Positions 1-11,180 of a stretch of 64,000 bases of DNA are shown piece after piece. The notes beneath the pieces are model-generated. The model saw nothing but the letters and a program-made list of their open reading frames with translations, had not been told where the DNA came from and did not search any database. Source of the stretch: Lota lota (lineage: Eukaryota > Chordata > Actinopteri > Gadiformes > Lotidae). The translations under genes were made by a program, and so were the position numbers. The number at the start of each line of letters is the position of its first letter. Within the stretch, counting starts at the first letter, position 1. Location: assembly GCA_026745465.1 (NCBI GenBank), contig JACYXH010000772.1, forward strand, positions 5,649,385 through 5,713,384. Reading direction: 5' to 3'.

Positions 1-123
1 CTCGCCGTCTTTAGCCTTTGTCCACAGTCTTAGGACACCAGGTATTTGGTGGAGTTTTCCATTGAGATGGTATTGTTTGTTTTCTGGCTGGATGTGTGTC
101 TGTGTGTGTATGTCAATACACAG

Positions 124-1731
124 ATTCGGTGGTGGAGCGCAGGGCATTGAGAGAGAGTGTGTTTCCCAGACTACGAGACCACTGCAGGAACACGCATGGA
201 CTAGATCTCATGGTAAGGCTGCCTATCGATAACAACCTTTCTTATCAGCTGGTTTGTAGTTGTACCTGATTGGCTCATATTAAAAGGTGGTGTAGGCATA
301 TTAATAGGTGGTGTAGGTGTGTGCTTGCGTTTGTGTGCGCATGTGCTTGTGTGTATGAGTGTGTATTCCTGCATGTCTGCTTTTGCCTGCAACTGAGTGG
401 ATCTCCCACCTGTCCTCTTATGTTTGAATACAATCTCAAGCACATCTTTCATTTCTGTGTAATGTTATCTGTGCGCATGCGTTCCTGCAGGTGACTGATC
501 CGTTTGAGTCCAGTGATCCGAGTAGATGGCCTGACCAGAGGACCAGGCAGCAGCTGATATACGAATGTCAAAACAACTCCAATGGCCCCTTCTTACTGGT
601 TAATACACAATGATGACTTACAACATAAGTGTTCCAGATCATAATGTCATCAGCATCACGTGGTACAGGAGCCATGTGACGGATCTGCTGTTATGAATTG
701 AGAATAAGATGTTAAAATAAGACATTATAATAACTGCATAAGAGTTTTAGATGCATGGAATGAATTCAACAAACAAGAACGTTAAATTCAGAATCAAACC
801 AACAAGGTTTTCTGTGATATTGAGATTCATTCAATGTTTTACTGCTTCACCCATTGCTGTTGGTCCTTCTATGTCCACATGTGGGCACTGCAGGCACTGG
901 TGGGACATCAGTATGGCAAGGCCAGTCTGCCTTCTCAAGTGGAGGTGGCAGAATACCAGATGTTGCTCCAGGTGTGCCAGCAGGCAGGAATCACGACCAG
1001 TGCTCTGGAGGAGGCTTACCTGAGGGACGAGAACTCCATTCCGCCCTCCTATTGGCTGCAGGTGCGGACTGGTCGAAGCGAAGGCCCTTTTTTTGTACTT
1101 ATGGTTATTACAAAACAATGCAGTACGAAGTGCCAGCGTACAGTTTAATGTTGAATTTGAGAACATTCAACATTAGAACACTAGAACATACTTGACAATG
1201 CCCACCCTTATGCCCACCCCATTTCCTTTCTCCTCTTAATCCCTCCCTACCCCATACCAGTATAAAGAAAAATTGCAAACATTAACCAATAAATTAAGTT
1301 ATGAATGGGCATTGTGTTAGATTTTTTTGTGTATGATTTGTATTGTAGTTATTTTACTTTGTCAGATTTATTTGGGGGTTGTGGGGGAGGGTAACACTAT
1401 TTAAGTTTCTTCATTTATATTAGAGATAAATGTATTAAAACTAGAATTCATTGTGACATGACATTTGATGTAAGTATTGTATCATGTATTTGCATTTGTG
1501 GAATCCGCCCTATAGCCAGAGCATCGGTGGTCTTCATTAAAAAAAACACAGAGCAGGTTCCGTCCTTCTTCACAGGGAGAGGTAGGGAAGGAAGACCAGA
1601 GAAAGAGGATGGATAAAGGAGAGGAGGTGCTGAAAGTATTTCAGACCGCACTGGGTCTTTGTGTCCTGGAAGGCCTAATGACACAAGAGACAGCCCACGA
1701 CTATCTAAGATCAGGTAAGCCCATTGTGTGA

Positions 1732-1767
<36 letters not shown>

Positions 1768-4700
1768 ATCTAGTTCTACTATCCTGACATGGGCCATTGG
1801 ATTCCTTTACAGAGCTCGATGCAGATCTACGACTGGCTCTGCAGGAGGGCTCTGGTGATGACATCACGAGTCGCTGCCTTGTCTATGTTCACAGGATCCG
1901 CAATGCACTCAGCCAGAGGAGTGGAAAAAAGCAGAGTGATCCAGACCTAGACCCACTCCTCACGCCACATTTACTGGTATAACAACCAGGCTTTTATAGC
2001 CTATATAAACTACCAACAATCAATTTCTGTCCACTTAAGGGCAGATAGTACACTCCACAACCACAGTGAGCCACTATTCAACCACCCTCTCGCCCAGCTT
2101 TTGATGACAATGAATGAGTGACAAACATATGTTCTAGTTATCCTCTGTTCATTGAAATCAGAGCTGGCATGAAGTGTGATAAAGCTTAACCTATATGTAG
2201 ATATACCCTGTGATTTGGTCGATACATAATAACAACATAACATGACTCCCTTCCTGTGATTACCTCCTCTCTATTCTACGCCAATTCTTTTTCTTGTATC
2301 TACACAGCCGTCTGGTGACCACTTCCTGTCGCAGCTCTGCGATGACTTCCTGCCAAGCCTCATCACTTCCTCTCAGCTCCAGGTGTACACCACAACCACG
2401 GAATGTGACCGTCACCGCGGTTACACGACGGCCACGCAGCGAGCCTACACAGAGTCTCTCTGTCACCAGGTGTATTTGGACCTGGTGGACCTGGTTAACA
2501 ACCGCAACCCCTTACCAGTCCGTCACCTGGCGCACCTTGATGATGCGTTGGCCAGGGAGCTGGCCGGACAGCAGGAACTGTCTTGTATCTTCTCCCGTCT
2601 CTATGATGTCACTCGCCCAGAAGAGGAAGAGGTCAGAAAATGTTGTATACTTTAAACAGTCCCACCTTATAACATTGTGGACTTGTGATGTACATGTGCA
2701 CTGTGCACACACACAAAAACTCTGGTATACAGATATTCCACTGTTAACATTTGTTGTTTGCAGATAAAAAGCTACTTGGTGGAGAAGGTTAAACAGCGCC
2801 CACTAGTGGTGGGAGGCGGGCCGTGCACTGGGAAAACCGTCTTGCTTGCACACTGCTGCCAGCAGGTAAAGTGTTGAAAAGGTTGATGTTTTCAGATTAA
2901 ACATGTATCATATATTATCATTTGCCACATTCATAATACAATCCTTTTTTGTCTCTTTTTGTGTAATTCCTATGTAAACATATGTATATGCCATATGTAT
3001 GTCTATACCAAGGGCGCAGATCTCATTACAACTTAACCACTAACAATAACTAAATTCAATAGTAGAAGGTTAGGGATCCCCCACCCCCACCCCCTGGGAT
3101 CTGCGCCCATGCTCTACACATATCCACTTGTTTATAAATATAAACTGCTGAATGGAAGTTCATAACATGGCAAATGTTCAAATACCTACCACACACCTGG
3201 GATATTAGTGCCTATTTTAAGTTAGGGTTAGGTTATGTTTTCCTTCCCTTATACAAAGTACAATTCTGTTTCTGTTTTCTGATTCTCCACCTACAGGTGA
3301 AATCGTGGCTAGCTGATCAAGACCCAGTGATCATTCCGTATTTTGCTAACATAGCGATTAACCCTTCCCTGAAGCACTTTATCTCCATCCTGTGCTATCA
3401 AATAGTTTGCTGCTACAGACATGACGCCACCTCTGACCTCGACATCTCCAAAAACGTGCCCTCTAACCTGGATTCTAACCATGAACCTTGCAGTGCAGAG
3501 AACCACCATTCCAACCCTAATCGATGCTCTAGCACTGATCCCAAGCCCAAACACCCTAACCCTCCAGTACACAGACCTGAACAAAGTATCCCCAGCCAGT
3601 ATTTTGAACCTGATCTCTCTCCATCTTGGCTCAAAGATCACCTCTCCTTGCTCCTCGCCAGTTTTCCTACTCCCAAACGGCCTGTTGTACTAATCCTGGA
3701 CGGCCTGGATCAAATCAACAACGTGGATCAAGAACACATGGTCCAATGCCTTCCTTCCCCTCTCCCCCCTAGCGTCAAACTCATCCTGTCAGTGTCCAAC
3801 CGTCACACGCAGACCTTACAAGCCATCCAACTACACTACCCAGAATGCACTTCTTCACCTCTCCCTGTTTCGCATAGCATTGTGCCTACCAAGGACAAGG
3901 AGAGAGAGGGTTTGCTGATAGAAATGGGTCAGACACAGACCAAAGGCTATGGGTTTGTAGAGTTGAAGTCAGTGGAGAGGAGACAGTGTGTCAGGATGGT
4001 TTCCTCCCTTCTCAGCATTTCTGGAAGGAGAGTTACCTCTGGGCAGCAGACTCTGGTTAACAAGGCTCTGGCCTCTTGTTCTCTGATTTTCTACGCTCGC
4101 CTCCTGCCCTCGCACGCTTTGCGCTGGACCTCAGGTATAACATATATTTATAATACGTATATCAAATCCCTTATAGTTAGGTTATTAAACCATTAACCAC
4201 AACTGAGGAAATTTCAGTCATTAAAATTGGTTGTTACAATATTTGTTGAGATCATGATGAAGTCGTATATCAGAACAACTGTTCTGTTGTTCTTTCAACT
4301 TCATAGATTCAGAAGTGATGGAATCCTCGCTCCCCAATGGCGTCCATGCATCCATTTCTGCATTGCTGGACCTCCTCGAGCAGAAACATGGTCCGTCTTT
4401 GGTGCGTCGCTGCCTATCCTACCTCACCCTTTCCAGGACTGGGCTCACTGAAGCCGAGCTCACTGACCTGTTGTCCAGTGACGACGAGGTGTTGATGATG
4501 GAGTACATGCTGAGAGGTGAAGCCCACTCATCCAGGTTGAGGGTACCTCACGTGGATGTGGAGAGACTCCTGCTGGACTTGAGGATGTTTCTCGGCAGGA
4601 GAACTGTGGCTGCTGGGACAAGCGTGTTGTTTTGGATGTGCAGGCATTTCAGCCTGGTGGTGACTAAGAAGTATCTAGGTTGTCACGAGTTGAGGAAGCA

Positions 4701-7566
4701 GCTTCATTCAGCGATGGCAGACTATTTCAATGGCCTATGGGCCTTTGGAAATGCAAAACCACTCCTTATTACGAGGGAGCCAGAGCCATCAAGAACAAAG
4801 GAGTTGGGGTCAAGTGAAACTAATGTGGCTTCTTCTGAAACTGCCAAAATGGAGGTGTACATAGACAGGCAGCCACCATGTCAGCCCTTTGTCTTCAGGT
4901 CTTCAGATTCTTTGTCCTCTGCGTGCAAAGAGATAGGTCTAGTGAACCTTAGGATGATCCTAGAGTTGCCCCATCACCTGCAAGAGAGCGAAAGGTGGGA
5001 AGAGTTGGAGCGCAAGTTATTACTGTCTCTTGGCTTTCAGCAGGCCATGGTTCAAGCAGGTCTTTTGGGGGATCTGGTAATCATGTTGATGGGAGAGAGA
5101 AGGTCACAATTGGTTACTTTGCCCAGGGAACGAGTCCTCTTAGCCAGCATGCTGAAATCAACTGCATGCATACTTCAAAGCTCTCCCCAGGAGCTCCCAA
5201 TGTTGATGGAGACCAGACTTCTTCCTTTTGTCGGAGTCTACCCAGAACTGGAAGTCTACATTCAGGAGATTGAACAGGACAGGAGAAGAAGAGGAAGCGG
5301 CATAAATGTTGTGCTTTGCACTGCTTCTTCCACCCTTCCCTCAATTCAGTGTTCCTTGAGTGAGGAGATACGAGAGCAAAGTTGTATCAACGAAGTCGCT
5401 GTGACAGCCTGCAATGTTCTAGTTGGGGTCATGGAAAGTGGTATTGCTTGGATGTGGAGAAGTCCTTGGAGGGAGGTAGAGGAACTGTCCTTGAGCAACA
5501 AACAACTGAAAGTGAAGTTTTCTCGAGTGAGGAGTACTGGTAGAAGAATCTTGTTGTCCACATACTGCAACATGCTTTTCTTATTGGATGTTACCAGTAA
5601 AGAGATGTTTGTAGAAGTTAAGGGCCCATTGAAAACTGAGGAGTTCCAGAGTGAGACAGATCAGCAAACACACATGGTTGAGGGATGTGTGGAGAGTAAG
5701 GAACATCTGTGTGTGTGGTGGAAGGACAAACGTTTTGTGTGTGTGTTTCATGGTGCGAACGGCAAACCTCTGACATTTCAGTGTCAGAACCCTGTGACTT
5801 GTTTGGTTTGTTCCACTGACGGTTGTTACATGTACTGTGGGCAGGAGACAGGCGCAGTGGCTATATTTGACATTTACACCACCAAACCCGTTTGTGAATG
5901 TTCAAACCCAAATCAGAATGCTATTTTATCAATCATCCTCTGTGAAGAACAGTGGGATATTGCATGTGTTGACATTACCGGAAATATAATGCTTTGGAAT
6001 GTGGATGGAAAACAACCCCAACCTGCTTTTGTACTTGAGTGTTGTGGTAAAAGTGGCAACAGCATTCTCAATATAGATTACTCGTATGAACTAGCCACCT
6101 TATTGGTATGCAAAGCTCAACAGATTACAGTGTGGAACACATGTGAATGGGTAACGTTGGGCCAGTTCATGACTCCACAGGGAAAGGCTTTCATCCATGC
6201 ATTGCTAGCCCAGGAAGGTCATCTATTTTTGGCTTTGCTACAATCCTGTTCCCTTGTCCTGGTGTGGAAGATAAGCAGTGGGGAGTGTGTTCTTTCCCTT
6301 GACACAAGCAGCAGCGCAGCTGTTCCTAGACTTCTTAAAACAGCCTCAGGTTTTATAACTATCACTCCTCATGGTTGTCTCTCAATGTGGGACTCGGAAG
6401 TTATATATGCAGCTAGTATGCCCCCCAAAATGTCATCTGGGGTTAGGCAGGTGGTGGCCGATGAAGTTGGGGAGAGGTTTTACACAGCGGACGGCTCAGT
6501 GGCAGTATGGGGTTGGAGCTTGCGAACAGGAGATCCGGAAGTGAACTTCATTCATGATGGGTCTGTGGAAAATCTCATGCTCTCTCCAGACAACAGCCAT
6601 CTTTTGTCAGTCTCAGGTGGAGATATCTACATTTGGCAACTGGACATATGTCAGAACAGCTTCCGTATCAGAGGCAGCAGTGCAACAGACGTTCTCATCA
6701 CCCCAAACAGTAGATTTGCGGTGAGTCTTTGCGAGAGAGGCCTATCACGAGTTTGGAACCTGCAAAATGGTAGTGTTGTGTGCCACATACACCTTTACCT
6801 GGCCGCTGCCAAGGTGTCACCTGAGAGCACCTTCCTGATTGGCATTCGCCAAGGAGACCTGCTGGCTACGAGCCTTTGGTCAGGCACCGTCAGCAAGCGC
6901 TTCTCCCATGCAGAATACTCTGAGCATGTTGTGGCGTTCCACATGCTTCCACAACAGCCAGACTTTGTGCTGGTGATGGGTTCAAGTGGAGTTGTGTACA
7001 CCTGGAAGGTAACTGAGGACTCAGTGTTTCAGCAGTTTCAACTCCCTCGCTCCTTCAGCGGTCATCAGCCACATGTCTTCCAGACATCCTCCGCTGGAAG
7101 CTTTATGCTCCTTTCCACAAATAACGACCAAATGGCCTACTTGGACCTCTCCACACACCGAATCTGCTCTGTGAAGGTTGAAGGTGCTGGTTTTGCAGTC
7201 TGTCTGGACAAAGCAGGGCGCTACGCTGTATGCTTATCTCAGCCCTCTGCACTGACCGCACAGTGTTTCTGTGATGTACATCTAGAGGCCGCGCTGACGG
7301 TGATACGACTTGCCGATGGGGGGAAAGTAGGGATGTTGCGTCTGTGCAAGATGCCATCGGCCCTGGCTGTGTGTGAGCAACTGTATGTTTATGTGGGGTT
7401 TCATGATGGCTCTGTCGGTGTGTATTCCATCTTGGATATCATAAAAAAACAGAAATGTTCTGTCAGGGGCAGGGACAATTTGATTGGTTTGAGAAAACAT
7501 TGCTTATGCGGCACAGCCCCTATGAGATTGTTACCTTTAGCATTCCCTAATATGACGTGGTCATAA
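124..7566 (+). CDS. NACHT and WD-repeat protein of the NWD1/NWD2 family (5' end cut off by window edge)
   Basis: Nine exons join in phase with GT-AG borders: 124-212, 491-598, 894-1061, 1576-1714, 1813-1976, 2308-2631, 2764-2865, 3297-4134 and 4307-7566 (stop TAA). They give about 1,730 residues; the first exon or exons lie left of the window. The N-terminal part (VVERRALRESVFPRLR, then LRDENSIPPSYWLQ) resembles the conserved head of NWD2. Exon seven carries the Walker A loop GGGPCTGKT, and exon eight a Walker B segment VVLILDGLDQIN about 130 residues later, so this is a NACHT P-loop NTPase. The giant last exon holds a winged-helix-like part (HGPSLVRRCLSYLTLSR) and then many WD-type strands ending in LWN, VWK, IWQ or TWK. 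The single large 3' exon and total length (human NWD2 is about 1,740 residues) fit NWD2 better than NWD1, but the WD half is divergent, so this may be a fish-specific paralogue. NWD proteins are cytosolic scaffolds of poorly known function. No break was seen. Confidence 0.9.
1733..1766. repeat. (TG)n microsatellite in an NWD-family intron
   Basis: A (TG)n run begins about 18 bases downstream of the splice donor of the exon ending at 1714. A UG-rich tract this close to a donor can influence splicing, but nothing else here shows that it does. Confidence 0.85.
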
Positions 7567-7751
7567 AGACATCCCCCCTGAAAAAAAAATGAAAAGATGA
7601 AATAATGTATTGATCATACATTGTTTTTCTGTTTGATTGAAACCCCACGAAAATGCTCTCAATTTCTTATGGGACTTTGTGTACTCTTTTTCATAACTTT
7701 TTCTTTATAATACATAACTGCTATTTTAGCTTATCTATCTTATCTACGATA

Positions 7752-7811
7752 AATAAAAACATTTTATTCTGTGTATAGAACATTTTTGGTTATAATTTTA
7801 TCACAGAAAAT
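7752..7811 (+). terminator. Polyadenylation signals of the NWD-family gene
   Basis: AATAAA occurs at 7752-7757, about 190 bases after the stop codon, and a second AAAATAAAAC lies near 7806. The sequence between the stop and these signals is AT-rich and non-coding, as expected of a short 3' UTR. Which signal is used cannot be told from sequence. Confidence 0.6.
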
Positions 7812-9570
7812 AAAACATTGTGTAACATTGTGTACTAACATAAATAACAGTAATATATGTGAAATTGTTCACACACGCACACACACACACACAACTTGTC
7901 TCCTCTATATTAATTAAATAATATGATCAACTAAATAACTCTCATGTAATATCAATGCTATGCTTTGTCATATGCTTTCTTTACGACAATACTTGCTTAA
8001 CCACATAATGTTTTTTTCTTGGTCAAATTGATAATAAACTAAGCTAACTACTAGCTAATTATTTGAGGAACTACTGGAAAAAACGACACAGAAAATTAAG
8101 TAATAGAGTTGACTGGATTATAAACAGTTTTGTGGATGGCATATAAAAGGAACTCTTAAATGATTAAGGCAACATTGAGCCGAAGAGCTCTAAGGGGAAA
8201 AAAAGAGCAATGATATATTATCAAATCCATTACAGACATTATATTCACACAAATACTTATTTTGAAAAACAATCACACCACCAAGACACTTGCTATAGAT
8301 GGTGGGATTTGACATTATATTCACACAATGATTTTATGTTTGAAAAACAACCAACAGAAGCAGGACTTGAGCCCTGATCTCCATCACTTTAATCAGGCAC
8401 TAACTAAGCCATGTCGGAAATGCATGTGATTTAGGGATTACTTTAAAATCGAATTATCAAAACATGTTGCAGTAAAATCAGAAAACAATTTGATTAGATT
8501 TTTTCATGATAATTTTATATTTGCCTCTATAGTAATACATGCGTATTCGGAATGACTAATTATTAAAAAATGCTACAGTAACAACTCTTGCAAATCCGCA
8601 CAGAGGTACCTGTGGACATGTTGAACCAGAATATGGTAGAGTTTGTAGAAAACAGTTTGATTAATTTTTTATATATATATTATATCTGCCAATATAGTAT
8701 TCCATGGATATTGAGGATGAGCTAGGCATTGAGCTCAGTACGCTCTGCTCTGTCTGCGTACGGTCGCGGTCAAATTTCCAAGAGCTCTGCACGGTTCTAA
8801 CCGAGGCATGGGCGCGCATCGTATGATTATAGACGAGGTTATATGAGTGAAAAAGTCCGAGTAATAGCGAAGTAGCGCTTCATTTGAGTGACTGAAAGCA
8901 GGCATAGGCCTATTGGTATGTCTACGAAGTACGATGCAACATAATTAACAATTGGACACTAGATGGCGTTCTTTGTTTAAGTCTTAGGCATTGAACGTTT
9001 ACCTTGCCGAAAAAGAAGATAATTGGGATACACTAAAATAGTTTAGTTTAGTTTGATTCCTAATTGTTTTTGCCTGATATTTATACTATTTTTCAAAAAT
9101 AGAGTAGACAATAGCCTCCTACACAAATACGTGACATCCCAAGAGGTTCAACACCGTCGAACTTCGGTTTACTTTAAAATATAGCCTTATTAAATATATT
9201 TACACCAACAAGTAGAGCCACTCCTATCATTGAAGAGAAGTAAAAACACTAACGTCCTTTGTTACCTAGTAAAAAAAAAAAAAAAAAAAACAGCAGGGGT
9301 GTCTCTACTTGGGGACGCTTGGTATACTTATTTATTTTCTCCACTTAGGGCCGCCACTGGATGCACTTATTTATTTACTCCACTTGGGGGCACCACTAGG
9401 GCCTTCTACAGAACAGACCCCAAGGCCTTGGGGCTTTTTAACTCACAGGCCACACAGGGGCACAGGAAGCATGTAATGCATATTAAACATGTTCAATAAT
9501 GTTAATGTTGGTTTGGAGACTACATGGCATAGATACAATAAGCATGGTCAAAGTAAAAACATTTTACAGC
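7812..9570. other. Spacer between the NWD-family gene and the dact3 3' end; no gene seen
   Basis: AT-rich spacer between two convergent genes. It holds a short (CA)n at about 7871-7893, a tRNA-like relic at 8352-8418, two degenerate direct duplications (about 8235-8352 and 8480-8710), a CpG-rich patch at about 8735-8945, an A-run near 9270-9290, and short direct repeats containing CTTATTTATT at 9325-9410. No ORF with splice context or family similarity was found. Confidence 0.6.
8352..8418 (-). repeat. tRNA-derived relic (SINE head or tRNA pseudogene)
   Basis: On the minus strand the segment reads TGGCTTAGTTAGTGC, close to a tRNA A-box, and about 30 bases later GGCTCAAGTCC, close to the B-box GGTTCRANTCC. 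The spacing is that of a tRNA body. The stems are not clean, so a working tRNA is unlikely. A decayed tRNA-derived SINE head or a tRNA pseudogene is the best reading. Confidence 0.4.
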
Positions 9571-9577
9571 AAAAGGT

Positions 9578-9583
9578 CTTTAT
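9578..9583 (-). terminator. Candidate dact3 polyadenylation signal
   Basis: AATAAA on the minus strand (TTTATT on the plus strand), about 1.6 kb downstream of the dact3 stop. If this signal is used, the 3' UTR would contain the whole 25-bp minisatellite at 10294-11180. Other weaker signals may exist. Confidence 0.35.
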
Positions 9584-10293
9584 TATTTTTTTTACAACAT
9601 TTACAAACTACATTCATTCCACAGAAGGCAACTGGAGGGCAATAAGAGGTATTTACAGGTGTTTCTATGCAAGTTTGTTTCAGTGAGTATATACATGTTT
9701 AGCATTTAGCAGCTAGTCGGTCAAAATCAGCTATACCTCTACTGCCAGCATTGGAAATGTAAAGAAATAGCATTGCACAACCCTGTATAATGCTACTCAC
9801 AGTTAATCACAACGGATGTTTCTGTACGGTTAAGCATTAGGTCATATTTTGACTGACAAGGACCTGAAGAATACTGATATACAATAGGGTCAGTTCATTT
9901 GAGCTCATTGATTAACCAGCCTGGGTTGTTAAGGACAGTCAGCAGAGAAAGAAACAGCTGGAGGATTCACCTCGAGGTATCTTTTGATGCTCCTAGAATA
10001 GGGGAGACAGCATAGTCTTAATAACCAAGCGTGGCAGTGCGTCAGATGGCTGGAAACTGGGGGATGCATTCGGTCAAATTATACTGACAGCAAGCACAGC
10101 ATTATGTGCATGGAAAATAAGCAGAGGTAGGTCGAGAAGGAGATCTGGAATTGTTAGTTACAGATCACAAGAGTGAGCAAGGGCAGTCAGTGCAAAAGCT
10201 TCTATGACATTGGAAGGAAGAAAATAAACATACACAGCAAAATCAGCTCCGGTTTCAAAATGGTAATGCGATAGCAGTTTAGGCCTACACAAT

Positions 10294-11180
10294 GGTCATA
10301 ACCGTAACCTCATAGGGAGGTCATAACCCTAACTTCAAAGGGAGGTCATAACCCTAACTTCATAGGGAGGTCATAACCCTAACTTCATAGGGAGGTCATA
10401 ACCCTAACCTCATAGGGAGGTCATAACCCTAACCTCATAGGGAGGTCATAACCCTAACCTCATAGGGAGGTCATAACCCTAACTTCATAGGGAGGTCATA
10501 ACCCTAACTTCATAGGGAGGTCATAACCCTAACCTCATAGGAAGGTCATAACCCTAACCTCATACGGTGGTCCTACCCCTAACCTCATAGGGAGGTCATA
10601 AGCCTAACCTCATAGGGAGGTCATAACCCTAACTTCATAGGGAGGTCATAACCCTAACCTCATAGGGAGGTCATAACCCTAACATCATAGGGAGGTCATA
10701 ACCCTAACTTCATAGGGAGGTCATAACCCTAACTTCATAGGGAGGTCATAACCCTAACTTCAAAGGGAGGTCATAACCCTAACTTCATAGGGAGGTCATA
10801 ACCCTAACCTCATAGGGAGGTCATAACCCTAACTTCATAGGGAGGTCATAACCCTAACTTCATAGGGAGGTCATAACCCTAACCTCATAGGAAGGTCATA
10901 ACCCTAACCTCATACGGTGGTCCTACCCCTAACCTCATAGGGAGGTCATAAGCCTAACCTCATAGGGAGGTCATAACCCTAACCTCATACGGTGGTCCTA
11001 ATCCTAACCTCATAGGGAGGTCATAACCCTAACCTCATAGTGGTCCTACCCCTAACCTCATAGGGAGGTCATAACCCTAACCTCATAGTGGTCCTACCCC
11101 TAACCTCATAGGGAGGTCATAACCCTAACCTCATAGGGAGGTCATAACCCTAACCTCATTCGGTGGTCCTAACCCTAACC
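10294..11180. repeat. 25-bp minisatellite directly abutting the dact3 stop codon
   Basis: About 35 tandem copies with a 25-base period. In dact3 orientation each unit begins ATGACCTCCCTATGAGG and continues TTAGGGTT. Variants near the gene read ACCACCGTATGAGG, which is the last coding sequence of dact3 (Thr-Thr-Val-stop) plus its flank. A few units next to the gene are shortened to about 22 bases. Units far from the gene are homogenised to the TCCC variant. On the sense strand each unit carries a telomere-like GGTTAGGGTTA. The array would be transcribed as dact3 3' UTR if the signal at 9578 is used. Confidence 0.97.

Noticed and set aside
10294-11160. True interstitial telomere block
   Set aside because: The period is 25 bases, not 6, and only one TTAGGG-plus-TTA occurs per unit; the array is better explained as a dact3-derived minisatellite.
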